Assembly: GCA_016934575.1 (NCBI GenBank)
Contig: JAFGSN010000149.1
Coordinates: 1 to 42,204, forward strand
Direction: 5' to 3'
From: Vicinamibacteria bacterium
GTDB lineage: Bacteria > Acidobacteriota > Vicinamibacteria > Fen-336
DNA length: 42,204 nt
Numbering within the stretch: the stretch's first letter is position 1; every line of letters starts with the position of its first letter. Under the pieces are notes generated by a model, which did not search any database, was not told where the DNA came from, and was given only the letters and a program-made list of their open reading frames with translations. This document shows, one piece after another, positions 1 through 8,348 of this stretch. The position numbers and the translations under genes are program-made.

Positions 1-22
1 GTTGCGGCTCACAGGTTCGCTC

Positions 23-42
23 ACCCGGCCAAGCCGGGTTTT
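23..42 (+). terminator. Rho-independent terminator-like hairpin
   Basis: A perfect 7-bp stem (ACCCGGC pairing with GCCGGGT) closes a CAA loop and runs into TTTT. It would end a transcript entering from the left of the window. The T tract is short, so efficiency is uncertain. Confidence 0.5.
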
Positions 43-162
43 ACTTGGGGCGTCTGACGGTCGGTCGCCCTCGCGCCAGCCCACGTCGCTACCGGGGCGC
101 ACCGATAACTCCCCGGGTGAGACTTCCACTCACTGGTCTATTCCGCCTTTCGTGACGCACTG

Positions 163-178
163 CGGTGTCCCAGGAATT
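163..178 (+). repeat. Direct repeat copy 1, left of vapBC
   Basis: CGGTGTCCCAGGAATT matches a second copy at 1269-1284 in 15 of 16 positions. Similarity continues with CGTAAGTG here and CGTAGGTG there. The two copies bracket the toxin-antitoxin pair. Confidence 0.5.
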
Positions 179-282
179 CACGTAAGTGCCACCTACGACT
201 CAAACAACGACCTCTGGTCGATAAGCGCGACCTCACAATATTGTGATAAAGTAAGGAAATGGTAAAGGAGTAAGGAGGAGGC

Positions 283-534
283 ATGCCCACCGCCACCACG
301 ACCAGCAAGGGACAGATCACTATCCCACGAGAAGTCCGCGAGCATCTGCATCTTGAGGCGGGTCAACGGATCGAGTTCATCATCGACGAGGCCGGGCAGG
401 TCACGATCATTCCGGCCACGCTCGATGTCCGCTCAATCAAGGGCATTTTCACCCCGCCGCAAAACACTGTTACGTTGCAACGGATGAAGGATGGGATTCG
501 CCGGCGCGGCGCACGCAAGGGCCCCAAACGATGA
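283..534 (+). CDS. AbrB/MazE-fold antitoxin (VapB-type)
   Basis: An 83-residue DNA-binding antitoxin that should neutralise the PIN toxin encoded next and repress the pair. Residues 5-45 carry the swapped-hairpin AbrB/SpoVT pattern (TSKGQITIPREVREHL, then GQRIEF and GQVTIIP). The C-terminal 35 residues are basic and probably hold the toxin-binding tail. The start is supported by an AAGGAGGAGG ribosome-binding site just upstream. Its stop overlaps the toxin start by four bases (ATGA), the usual coupling in these modules. The family assignment is firm. The name vapB rests on the partner being a PIN protein. Confidence 0.88.
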   Translation: MPTATTTSKGQITIPREVREHLHLEAGQRIEFIIDEAGQVTIIPATLDVRSIKGIFTPPQNTVTLQRMKDGIRRRGARKGPKR

Positions 535-929
535 AGGGTCTCGACACTAACGTCATCGTTCGCTATATGGTGCAGGACGATCCCGGCCAGTCCGCCGTGG
601 CATCGCGATTCATCGAGCGGGAATGCTCGGAGGACAACGCCGGATTCATCAATCGTATTGTCTTGTGCGAGCTGGTCTGGGTTCTCGACAGCGTTTACGG
701 CTATTCCAGGCGGCAAGTCGCCGACGCGATTGAGCGGATACTGCGTATCAACGTCTTTTGCGTCGAAGATATCGACGCCGCGTGGTGCGCATTGCGCGCT
801 TATCGGGAGGGACGTGCCGATTTCGCCGACCATCTCATCGCCGAGGTCAACCGGAGGGCTGGCTGTGAGAGCACCGTCACATTCGAGAAAGCCGCGAACG
901 ACGTCGAGGGATTCAAGCGTTTGGGATGA
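531..929 (+). CDS. PIN-domain ribonuclease toxin (VapC-type)
   Basis: A 132-residue PIN-fold toxin, expected to cleave RNA (tRNA or rRNA in characterised VapCs) with Mg2+ when not held by its antitoxin. The acidic active-site residues are present: D5 in LDTN, E47 in CELVW, and D97 and D100 in the DFADHLIAE segment. The fourth motif, usually TFD, reads TFE (117-119), a conservative change. The length is normal for the family. It overlaps the antitoxin gene by four bases, so the two are co-translated. The target cannot be read from the sequence. Confidence 0.88.
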   Translation: MKGLDTNVIVRYMVQDDPGQSAVASRFIERECSEDNAGFINRIVLCELVWVLDSVYGYSRRQVADAIERILRINVFCVEDIDAAWCALRAYREGRADFADHLIAEVNRRAGCESTVTFEKAANDVEGFKRLG

Positions 930-1235
930 GTCGAAGCAAACAAATTTGTAGCAGCATTTGGCAACGCTAGCCATGCGGGCCTCGACCAGGAGATCGATCA
1001 CCGCCTCCCGGACATACGCTGCGCGATCGACGGTATTCGCACGTCGCTCGTAGAGATCGCCTTGCCTGGTCCCGAGTGGGACATACCACAGCCGTGGAAG
1101 GACGATCCAGGTAGTCATGTGCGTTCAGCGCAACGCGCTCTGGAGATTCTCGACTCACAACACGCGCGGACGGTCGCGCGCCTGGCGCTAATCGCCGATC
1201 GCGTCGAGGGTGCGAACGCACATACCGGCGATTGA
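930..1235 (+). pseudogene. Possible gene fragment without start codon
   Basis: After the toxin stop the same frame stays open for about 100 codons, to a TGA at 1233-1235. It reads as a protein-like, partly helical sequence (for example LDQEIDHRLPDIRCAIDGI and RALEILDSQHARTVARLAL). No ATG or GTG lies near its beginning and there is no ribosome-binding site. It could be the tail of a decayed gene, or a chance open frame in GC-rich DNA. I do not recognise a family. The opposite strand is also open here, which lowers confidence. Confidence 0.22.
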
Positions 1236-1268
1236 TCAGTTATTCGTTGGTTCCCATCATAATAGTGT

Positions 1269-1284
1269 CGGTGTCCCCGGAATT
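1269..1284 (+). repeat. Direct repeat copy 2, right of vapBC
   Basis: CGGTGTCCCCGGAATT is the second copy of the motif at 163-178, in the same orientation and about 1.1 kb away. Nothing else recognisable lies between the gene fragment and the stop of the next gene at 1365. Confidence 0.5.
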
Positions 1285-1364
1285 GCGTAGGTGGGCTATT
1301 CCGCGTGGACGAATGTGCTTTAGGCTCGCCGGTCGAGCGTCCGGGTCGGCCTCGTCCGTCACTT

Positions 1365-2864
1365 CTATTCCTTGGGGTTTCCTACCGCGGTCTCTACGAT
1401 GTCGACAACCCGTTCCGTGACACGCCTAAACAATCCAGCGGCGCGCACCTGCACGATCCAGAACGGTTCAGCCTCCGTGTAGGTGTGAAGGACCGCAAAG
1501 GACGGTAGCCGGCCGTGCTTGCGTGGCCAACGGAGACGCGCCAGCTCCATGTCGGTCCCCCGACCTCCAGCCACAACCTTGAGCGCAATCACATTGTATG
1601 TGACACCCAAGCCTACGGCTTCGCGCCGGCGCCCGATGACTTCGCAGAGAAGAAATGCGTCCTCGGGTTTCGCGACCAGGCGAAGACCGGGCTCATCCTT
1701 GGCTGCTTTTTTGATCTCCTCGACAGCGCTGGCGAGAGCGCCCGGCTTCTCGCTCCGCATCAACCAGCCATCCGCAAATGCGGCTGCCTCCTTCAAGAGT
1801 CCCGCGTTCAATTCCGCACGTTCCAGCTCCCGGGTAGCAGCATCCGGCCAGGTCTCCTTGCCGACCCCGTGCGTGGCCTTGAGGTTCCGCTCGAGGGCTT
1901 CGAGAGCGTTCTCCGCTTCATTGGCCCGCTGCTTTCGCAACCTTGTCTCCGCCTCGGCGGCAACCTTGTCGAGCGCGTCAGAGACAGGCGTACCAATCCT
2001 GAAACACACGTCTATCTGTTGGTTCGATTCAGAGCGCCGTGCCGTGTCGATGACGCGCGCCGTGAGAACGAGGACGAGAACGGCGCCTTCCTCTCCGAGG
2101 CCCGTTTTCCCGATGACGACGTACTGGCCCGAATGCAAGGTGGTGTCGGCTCGCAGCCCGATGTTCATGTAGTCGATGGCCTGGCCGCTGGTTCGTATCG
2201 GCAGCTTCGCGGTGAATCGGACCCCCTCCAGCTTGAGGACCGCATCCTTCCCTGAGCCCATCACTGTCGCCTTCCGCGCCTCGAAGTCGTACACCAGCGG
2301 CGCCACTTCTCCGGCGCGAGAGGGAGCGATGGAAGAAACCATGACTCCGCCAGGAGGGGAGGCGTGCGCCACGAGTGTGTCCTGAAGCGTGTAGCCCGAG
2401 TAGTCGAACAATGCATGGAGCTGTCTCGCGACGGGTCGGAGCCGCTCGGGAAGGTCGTCGAGCTTCCCCGGCGTCGTCTCGGCCTGGACGACGTAGAGGG
2501 TCAGGACAATGCTGGGCTCCGTCGGCGGGGGGACGTCGAGGCGCTTGATGGTCTGCTCGATCACCGCCATGATAGCCGGCTTGGCCGAGACGGCCAACGC
2601 CGGGAGGTGGGTGGAGTAGCTGATCTCCGCGGGGAACGCCTTCAGCAGGCGGGCCATGCTCCCCACGTCGACGTAGCGCAGGGTGAAGACACGCTGAACA
2701 TAGCCGGGCAGTGCGGCCCGGCGCGGTTCAGACGTCGGTTGAGGGGCGCTTGGCTCGGGCGAGGGTGTCTCCTGCGCCATCACGACACCCCGCGAAGGCA
2801 CCAGAACGAGTAGACCTCCGACCAGCGTCAGGATCCCGATCAGCAGCTTGCACCGATATGTCAT
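1365..2864 (-). CDS. Exported protein with secretin-N-like domain
   Basis: A 499-residue protein with an N-terminal signal segment (about residues 7-30, ending near AQE) and a proline-rich spacer. Residues 53-115 resemble a secretin short N domain (FTLRYVDVGSMARLLKAF, then LPALAVSAKPAIMAVIEQTIKRLD). A beta-rich region around 220-280 (GLRADTTLHSGQYVVIGKTG, then VLVLTARVID) follows, then a helical stretch and an unrecognised C-terminal domain. No full secretin pore domain is evident, so it is unlikely to be an outer-membrane secretin. The start has a good GGAGGTG site and overlaps the anti-sigma stop by four bases. It is the third gene of a sigma/anti-sigma operon and is probably an envelope output or sensor of that switch. 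Confidence 0.65.
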   Translation of the reverse strand: MTYRCKLLIGILTLVGGLLVLVPSRGVVMAQETPSPEPSAPQPTSEPRRAALPGYVQRVFTLRYVDVGSMARLLKAFPAEISYSTHLPALAVSAKPAIMAVIEQTIKRLDVPPPTEPSIVLTLYVVQAETTPGKLDDLPERLRPVARQLHALFDYSGYTLQDTLVAHASPPGGVMVSSIAPSRAGEVAPLVYDFEARKATVMGSGKDAVLKLEGVRFTAKLPIRTSGQAIDYMNIGLRADTTLHSGQYVVIGKTGLGEEGAVLVLVLTARVIDTARRSESNQQIDVCFRIGTPVSDALDKVAAEAETRLRKQRANEAENALEALERNLKATHGVGKETWPDAATRELERAELNAGLLKEAAAFADGWLMRSEKPGALASAVEEIKKAAKDEPGLRLVAKPEDAFLLCEVIGRRREAVGLGVTYNVIALKVVAGGRGTDMELARLRWPRKHGRLPSFAVLHTYTEAEPFWIVQVRAAGLFRRVTERVVDIVETAVGNPKE

Positions 2865-3589
2865 GACCCACCTCCGTTCGACTCGAAAGACCAGTAGATG
2901 ACGACGTTCGGATCTCCCGTCGCGAGGCGCACCGTCGCGGTCGGTGGCGTGTCCCTCGGGGCCTCGGCATCGGGCCCGAGATCGTCGAGCTTCTCGATAC
3001 GCGAGAGCAGGACGATCGCGCGCGCGAGCTGGTCGGCCTCCGCGGACGTGAGGGGCACATCCGGCTCTTCCGACGCGTCGTCGTTGAGCGTGGGCGCGGG
3101 GACATGTGGTCTCACGACGGCTGCGCGGCGCACACCCGACGACCTCGGTGCCGCTTCCGGCATCGTCTCGGCTGCTCCGGCCGACGCCCGAGATACGACA
3201 ACCACCGGGGCTGCCGTGGCCGTCGCTTGCGTCTCGCGCGACCGGTCATTCCGTCGACTCACGAGGCCGACGATAATCAAACCCGCCGTCAGGACCACAC
3301 TGGCAGCAACGGCCCAGCGCCACACGACCGCGATCCTGTTGCCTCGCTGCGCCAGTTTCGCGCGCACGCGCGTCCGGACGACATCGAGCGCCGCCGCATC
3401 GATCGGCTCGCCCGCCAGCGCGTGTAGCGAAGCCTGGCTCTCGCGCAGGCCTGCCAGCAGATCTCGACAACTCGCACACGCCGCGAGATGGGCTTCGGCA
3501 GGCGCTACCTCGCTCTCCGACAGGTCGCCTTCGACGTACAGCGCCAGAGCCAGCTCCCACACGCGGCACGCCCCACGCACATCTGTCAT
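2861..3589 (-). CDS. Membrane-anchored zinc-finger anti-sigma factor
   Basis: A 242-residue anti-sigma factor expected to hold the neighbouring ECF sigma factor at the inner membrane. Residues 34-41 show the zf-HC2 signature H34-x3-C38-x2-C41, with a further Cys at 8. One transmembrane segment lies at about 88-110 (WRWAVAASVVL to IIVGLV). The periplasmic part is Ala/Pro-rich with a charged C-terminal region. The frame is open far upstream, but the ATG at 3589 fits because it overlaps the sigma stop as ATGA, putting the zinc finger at the usual N-terminal place. Its own stop overlaps the next gene in the same way, so the three genes are coupled. Confidence 0.82.
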   Translation of the reverse strand: MTDVRGACRVWELALALYVEGDLSESEVAPAEAHLAACASCRDLLAGLRESQASLHALAGEPIDAAALDVVRTRVRAKLAQRGNRIAVVWRWAVAASVVLTAGLIIVGLVSRRNDRSRETQATATAAPVVVVSRASAGAAETMPEAAPRSSGVRRAAVVRPHVPAPTLNDDASEEPDVPLTSAEADQLARAIVLLSRIEKLDDLGPDAEAPRDTPPTATVRLATGDPNVVIYWSFESNGGGS

Positions 3590-4299
3590 GGCCGTCCCCC
3601 GCGCCGCGCCTCGACGAAGCGCCGGATCTTGAGCCGAGCCGTCGAAATCTGCGATCGTACGGTCCCCTCGGACGAGCCCAGGGCGCGCGCGACCTCGGCC
3701 GTCGTGAGCCCCTCGATGTCGCGCAGAACGAGGGCCGCGCGCTCCTTCTCGGGCAGTGTCACGAGCGCCGCCTTCACAAGACGCCTCTTCGCGTCGAGAG
3801 CCAACTGCCGCTCGACTTCTTCGGCCCCGCGGCGCGTGTCCGGCTGCCGGCTTTCGTCCAGCTCGTCGAGTGGCACCAGCCGCGCGCGCGCCGACCGTCG
3901 GCTGATGTCGTGGCAGGCATTGACGACCAGGCGATAGAGCCACGGCGCGAGCGGTCGCGTGACGTCGACCCGCCCGAGGTGGCGGTGGAGTCGGAGGAAC
4001 GTCTCCTGGACCGCATCCTGCGCGATATCCAACCGGCCGAGCAGACGCAATGCGGTCCGAAGGACCATGCGCTCGTGGCGCAGGACGAGGTGCTCGAAGG
4101 CCCCGCCGTCACCCGCGCGCGCACGCTCGATGAGGGCTCGCTCCGCCCCGTCCACCGTCTCGGAACCGACGTCCGCATCACCATGCGCCAAGGCGAACTC
4201 TTCCGTCCGGGTCGCTGTCACGGCGCGGCTCTCTGGATTCGCCCGGCCATTCTCCCCTATCTGAGATACGCGCGGCGCAGGAAGAACGTTGACCGCCAC
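3586..4299 (-). CDS. ECF-type RNA polymerase sigma factor
   Basis: A 237-residue extracytoplasmic-function sigma factor. Region 2 spans about 55-135 (RARAGDGGAFEHLVLRHERM, then DIAQDAVQETFLRLHRHL and WLYRLVVNACHD). Region 4 spans about 170-230 (LPEKERAALVLRDIEGLTTAEVA, read in two pieces, then GSSEGTVRSQISTAR). A linker of about 35 residues stands in place of region 3. The start shown is GTG at 4299. It lacks a clear ribosome-binding site, and the first 50 residues are not part of the fold, so an internal GTG start is possible. It probably directs transcription of its own operon, with activity controlled by the downstream zinc-finger partner. The signal is unknown. Confidence 0.85.
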   Translation of the reverse strand: MAVNVLPAPRVSQIGENGRANPESRAVTATRTEEFALAHGDADVGSETVDGAERALIERARAGDGGAFEHLVLRHERMVLRTALRLLGRLDIAQDAVQETFLRLHRHLGRVDVTRPLAPWLYRLVVNACHDISRRSARARLVPLDELDESRQPDTRRGAEEVERQLALDAKRRLVKAALVTLPEKERAALVLRDIEGLTTAEVARALGSSEGTVRSQISTARLKIRRFVEARRGGRP

Positions 4300-4870
4300 C
4301 CGCGAGGGGAGCCCCGGGGTGATCGGGACATCAGCGAGCGGCCCCAGGGGCCGCCTCTACGGCCATGATGGTCCGCGCGTCATCGGGGCTCGGGCTTCGG
4401 GTGTCCATGGGTGGTCGAGCACGTGCTCTACTGATTTGGCCGACGCCGCTCCCGCCTGCGTCCGATAATACGGGAAGCGACAGAAGTGTTGCGTATCTTC
4501 CACGCTACTTGGCGTATGAGCACTATCACGGTATCTGGCGCACTCACCCCCGCGCGCTGCCCCCGCTACGCCGAAGAACGGCGCGGTTTTCGGCCCTCGC
4601 GCCGGCCTTGGCCCCGCCCGCATGCAGAATGTGGCGGAGCCAAGGCGTCTCCCGTCCTGGCAGCCAAGGCTCTTGGCCTACTCTCGCAGTAGGTTCATCT
4701 GAGCCTGGACCCTCTGGTTACCGGTGAAGATTTCCGGTGCAAGCCGGAAGTCCGTGCCGGATCGCCTTCGCCTCAATGGCGGATAGCCGTGCCTGCAGGG
4801 AATCGCGACCGTGATGGCAAGTGCAAAAAGCCAAACCGAAACAACCCCCTCACTTCCAGCTTGGCATTCA
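4300..4870. other. Intergenic region, no gene recognised
   Basis: About 570 bases separate the sigma operon from the HxlR-like remnant. The stretch has several short palindromes and small open frames in both directions, but none has a convincing ribosome-binding site or family resemblance. It must contain the sigma-operon promoter, though I cannot pick out a clear one. The segment at about 4715-4770 looks superficially like part of a cobalamin riboswitch but lacks the conserved B12 box. Confidence 0.4.
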
Positions 4871-5158
4871 TCACAGCGACTCTCCCCATTTCTGCGCCCA
4901 GGGATCCAGGGGCGCGATCAGGGCGAAGAGCTCTTGGCCGAGGGGGGTCAGCTCATAGCCTTCGATGGTTCGGGTCAGGAGCTTGGCCTCGTTGAGATCC
5001 TTGATCCGCGCATTGAGGATCGAGGGTGAGATGGTCCCCTTGTTGCGCTCGCAGGCGGACTGCAGGGCCCTGAATGTCAGCGGCCCCGCAGAGAGGTTCC
5101 AGATGGGATCGTGAACTGAACCTATGGTTGTTGAAGTAGCCGGGAACGACGCCAGCAT
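4871..5158 (-). pseudogene. Truncated HxlR-like winged-helix regulator
   Basis: The C-terminal three quarters of an HxlR-type winged helix is well preserved: GPLTFRALQSAC, then ISPSILNARIKDLNEAKLL, GYELTPLGQELFALI and PLDPWAQKW. The first helix and the conserved G-R/K-W segment that normally precede it are missing. In their place are about 18 unrelated residues after an ATG at 5158, with no clear ribosome-binding site. The coding sequence may have lost its 5' end. It could still make a 95-residue protein, but DNA binding would probably be impaired. Confidence 0.5.
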
Positions 5159-5296
5159 TTGTCGAGTAACATATCATAAGCATGATGGATCCAGATCAAA
5201 CGCTCGGATCATATTAACGGAACCCATCGGCACGTTCGTTCTTGCGAGCCACGACGGACGTCATATTGTTGCCAAGGCCGTGTCGGGAGGATCGTC

Positions 5297-7297
5297 GTGA
5301 ATTGCCGTCATGCCCGCGCTCTCGCGCTCTCCGCGCTCGTCGGCCTGTTCAGCGCAGCAGGCGTGCTCGTTGTCCGCTCCAGCGACGTGCGCCTCACTCC
5401 GAGCAGCGTGGGCTGGCGCTTTCTCGTCAGAGGCGGCGCTCCAGAACGCGAGCGGTTTGTCCTGCTCCTTTCGGGAATCGAACGCCACGAGCCGCGATTG
5501 CTACTCCTCTCCGGCGCTGCCGACGACGCCGGAATCGATGCTCGCATCGACGTTGATCAACGTTCAGTGGGAGCAGTACGGATCACGCGCCGTCGAGAAG
5601 CGGTCATTGTCGTTCCTTCGTCGCGAGCTCCGGGCGCGCGCATCGACGTCTCGGTCTCCGCCCCGGTGCGACTCTCCTCAATCGCGATCCGCGGAGTGAG
5701 CGCTCCTCCAATCGCGTCCGCGTTGCTGGCCTTCTTGCTGACGATGGGCCTGACTCTGTATGTCGGGCGTTTCATGCGCTCCCGATCCTCCGTCTCAATC
5801 GGGATCGCTTTCGGTTCTTTGCTCGTCGCGGCGCATACGCCCGCCCTGGTCTGGCTCGCTGTTCCAGGCGGCGTACGATACGCGCTGCTGGCGCCGCTCA
5901 TGGCGCTGACCGCGATTGTGTCGGCGATCGCCGCGCCCCGTTCCGATCGACGGATCATCTTCCAGGGATCGCTCTTGCTCGGCGCCATTGTCTTTGGCGC
6001 CTGGGTGCGTGGCGCCTTTCTGCCGTCGGCCGGCTCATGGGACACCGAATACTGGAAGGCGTGGACGCATCGCGCCGTCGATGCCGGTCTGACTCGAGTA
6101 TATGGAGACCCGGACAGCGTTCCGCCAGGGCATTTCTGGGCGCAGTTCAACGGCCAGGAACAGCGCTTCGAGGCGTCGTACGACGGCCGCGAATTTCCGG
6201 TGGACTATCCGCCGCTCGCCATGGCGCTCTGGTCGCTTTCCTATCGCATGGTCGCCCGTTACGTTACGGGCCTGGATGCCGCCGAGATCCGCAACGTCTC
6301 GGTAAAGCTGCCCGCCGTGGCCGGAGACCTCGCCGCTCTTGTCGCGATTCTCTGGGTGCTGCGCCGACGGCCTCGAAGAGCCGTTGCGCTCGCCGTTCTC
6401 TACTGGGCCCTGCCTGTATCCTGGCTGAGCTCAGCCGTTCTCGGCTATTCCGACGCGACCTACGCTCCGCTCTCGGCCGTCGCCCTCTGCGCGGCAGGCA
6501 GCGGCGCTCCCGTTCTCGCCGGCCTCGCCCTGGCGACAGCCTGCCTGCTCAAGCCGACAGCCGGAGTGATCGCGCCCGTCATTTTCGCGGGTCTCATCCG
6601 GCGTCGCGGCGCATCTTGGCGTGCGGCTCTCGCCGCCGCTATCGTCGGCGTTGTCGCCTTTGCTCCTTACGCCGCTTCAGGCACGCTGGCCACCGCCGTG
6701 ATCCATCTCTATCGCATCGTCCACCAGCGTACGCTTTCCGGCGGCTTTCCGAATCCCTGGTGGCTGATCGGCCACATGCTGACGATGCCGTCAAAAAACG
6801 TCGCCTGGCATGGTCCCGTGCAGTACGCGTCGGTCGATCTCATACCCGAGGCGCGCGTCTGGGGGCTCGTCTTGTTCCTGCTCGCGACGGTTGCCGTACT
6901 TTACGGAATGCAACGGTGTTCGTCTTCCATCCACGTGATGATCGCCGGCGGCGTGCTTGTCTTCTCCTACGGCCTGCTGGCCGTTGGCGTTCATGAGAAC
7001 CATCCTCACGCGTTGTTCCTCATCCTGCTCGCAACCGGCCTTGCCCAACGCCGCTGGCGTTTGTTCTTTACGGGAGTCGCGCTATCGTACGTCCTCACGA
7101 TGCTCTGCCTGTCCGGCTTGGGCCGCTTCTATGGGACGCGTTACGTCGCCATCGATCCGATCATCGATCTCGTTCTTGAGCTGCGAATGGCCTCGGGCCT
7201 GGATATTACGCTGCTTCTCGTTCCCATCAACGTCCTGCTCCTAATCTCCGCCCTCGCGCTTCGAGAACACTGGAAAGAATTCGAGACACAGCATTAG
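5297..7297 (+). CDS. Polytopic GT-C-type glycosyltransferase
   Basis: A 666-residue integral membrane protein that looks like a lipid-linked sugar transferase of the GT-C fold. It has an N-terminal signal/anchor, a soluble stretch to about residue 135, then roughly ten or more membrane segments. GT-C hallmarks are an acidic motif in the first large loop after a membrane helix (SWDTEYWKAW), an exposed DYPP segment, an SVKLPAVAGDLAAL helix, and a VHENHPH motif near the C-terminus like that of ALG6/ALG8-type glucosyltransferases. The GTG start at 5297 has a GGGAGG site six bases upstream. It stands alone, so the acceptor is unknown. Export of sugars for glycans or glycoproteins is inference. Confidence 0.68.
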   Translation: MNCRHARALALSALVGLFSAAGVLVVRSSDVRLTPSSVGWRFLVRGGAPERERFVLLLSGIERHEPRLLLLSGAADDAGIDARIDVDQRSVGAVRITRRREAVIVVPSSRAPGARIDVSVSAPVRLSSIAIRGVSAPPIASALLAFLLTMGLTLYVGRFMRSRSSVSIGIAFGSLLVAAHTPALVWLAVPGGVRYALLAPLMALTAIVSAIAAPRSDRRIIFQGSLLLGAIVFGAWVRGAFLPSAGSWDTEYWKAWTHRAVDAGLTRVYGDPDSVPPGHFWAQFNGQEQRFEASYDGREFPVDYPPLAMALWSLSYRMVARYVTGLDAAEIRNVSVKLPAVAGDLAALVAILWVLRRRPRRAVALAVLYWALPVSWLSSAVLGYSDATYAPLSAVALCAAGSGAPVLAGLALATACLLKPTAGVIAPVIFAGLIRRRGASWRAALAAAIVGVVAFAPYAASGTLATAVIHLYRIVHQRTLSGGFPNPWWLIGHMLTMPSKNVAWHGPVQYASVDLIPEARVWGLVLFLLATVAVLYGMQRCSSSIHVMIAGGVLVFSYGLLAVGVHENHPHALFLILLATGLAQRRWRLFFTGVALSYVLTMLCLSGLGRFYGTRYVAIDPIIDLVLELRMASGLDITLLLVPINVLLLISALALREHWKEFETQH

Positions 7298-7318
7298 TGT
7301 GTCTTAATAACCCTGTGC

Positions 7319-7346
7319 TTGACATTAATATTTCGATGCATAGGAT
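7319..7346 (+). promoter_or_regulatory. Promoter of the LysR gene, leaderless transcript predicted
   Basis: A perfect -35 TTGACA (7319-7324) is followed after 16 bases by TAGGAT (7341-7346, 4 of 6 to the consensus). The GTG start codon at 7353 lies only six bases beyond the -10 box, where transcription should begin. No ribosome-binding site precedes the GTG. Confidence 0.5.
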
Positions 7347-7352
7347 CTATAT

Positions 7353-8348
7353 GTGCAGATTACGGCGCTTCAGGTTTTTCATGACATCGGCCGTCTTCGG
7401 AGCATCTCCCGCGCCGCGGCGGCCAACGGCGTCACCCAATCGGCCGTCAGCCAGCTCGTCCGCCAGATCGAGAACCGTCTCGGCGTCCAGCTTCTGGACC
7501 GCTCGGTGCGACCGCTCGAACTGACGCCGGAAGGCCGTCGATACCATGAAGGCTGCAAGGATCTCATGGAACGTTATCAAGATCTCGAAGCCAGCCTTCA
7601 CCAGACCGCAGCCGAACGAGCAGTCACAGTCCAGGTGACGGCGATCTATTCCGTGGGACTGCGCAATATGAACCATTATGTCACGCGTTTCGTCGCCCAG
7701 CAGCCTGGCGCTTCGGTGCACATCGAGTACCTGCATCCTGACCGTGTTTATGAAAAAGTGCTCGACGGCACGGCGGACCTGGGCCTGCTCTCTTTTCCCA
7801 GAAAATCGCGCGATCTGGCCATCATTCCCTGGCGCGACGAGGAGATGGCGGTTGTGTGCCGGAGAAACGATCCCCTGGCGCGCCTTGCACACGTTCCGAT
7901 CGCCCGCATCGCGGGACACAACTACGTCCACTTCGACAAGAACCTGGTCATTCGCCGAGAGGTGGATCGCTTTCTGCGCCAACACGGCGTCACTGTCGAT
8001 GTGGCGCTCGAATTCGACAACATCGAGAACATCAAGCACGCCATCGAGGTTTCCGGCGGTCTATCGCTGTTGCCTCTGCCCACCGTTCAGCGTGAAGTAC
8101 GGACAGGAACCCTGGCGGCTCTCCCCCTGTCGGATGCACGAATGGTGCGGCCTCTGGCCATCATACATAAGCGCCGGCAACGCCTGACCGAGGCGACTCG
8201 TCGCTTCATCAAGCTCCTCCAGCAAGCCGATGAGCCTGACGGCCCCATGATCTCGACAAAGGTTCGTGAGTCTCATGGAAACAGGCCGGCGAAAGCGTCC
8301 ACGCGGTTGCATTCAACTCGACAAGCGCCGCGCCGTCGCATGAGCTGA
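7353..8348 (+). CDS. LysR-family transcriptional regulator
   Basis: A 331-residue one-component regulator. Residues 1-62 form the LysR winged helix-turn-helix (ISRAAAANGVTQSAVSQ, then IENRLGVQLLDRS and LTPEGRRYHEG). Residues 90-295 form the periplasmic-binding-like effector domain (ADLGLLSFPRKSR, then GHNYVHFDKN, NIENIKHAIEVSGGLSLLP). The last 40 residues are a basic, low-complexity tail not needed for the fold. The GTG start aligns with the family start. Its target is unknown: the upstream glycosyltransferase is on the same strand and the antiporter is convergent, so there is no divergent partner. Confidence 0.88.
   Translation: MQITALQVFHDIGRLRSISRAAAANGVTQSAVSQLVRQIENRLGVQLLDRSVRPLELTPEGRRYHEGCKDLMERYQDLEASLHQTAAERAVTVQVTAIYSVGLRNMNHYVTRFVAQQPGASVHIEYLHPDRVYEKVLDGTADLGLLSFPRKSRDLAIIPWRDEEMAVVCRRNDPLARLAHVPIARIAGHNYVHFDKNLVIRREVDRFLRQHGVTVDVALEFDNIENIKHAIEVSGGLSLLPLPTVQREVRTGTLAALPLSDARMVRPLAIIHKRRQRLTEATRRFIKLLQQADEPDGPMISTKVRESHGNRPAKASTRLHSTRQAPRRRMS

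Larger units (their letters stand above)
1..282. other. Non-coding left end, possible mobile-element remnant
   Basis: I see no convincing gene here; an 87-codon open frame (2-265) has no family resemblance and no ribosome-binding site. The stretch holds a terminator-like hairpin near its left end, one copy of a short repeat that recurs at 1269, and the ribosome-binding site of the next gene. The mix of hairpin and short repeats next to a toxin-antitoxin module suits the edge of a mobile element, but no transposase or inverted end can be seen, so this is inference. Confidence 0.35.

Noticed and set aside
2-265. 87-codon plus-strand frame at the left end
   Set aside because: Low-complexity composition, no start signal, and it crosses a terminator-like hairpin.
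363-1118. Minus-strand open frame of 251 codons
   Set aside because: It lies opposite the toxin-antitoxin pair, whose family assignments are clear, and has no ribosome-binding site.
4715-4790. Possible cobalamin riboswitch
   Set aside because: There is a GGTGCAAG-like stretch, but no B12 box or pairing pattern, and no cobalamin gene follows.
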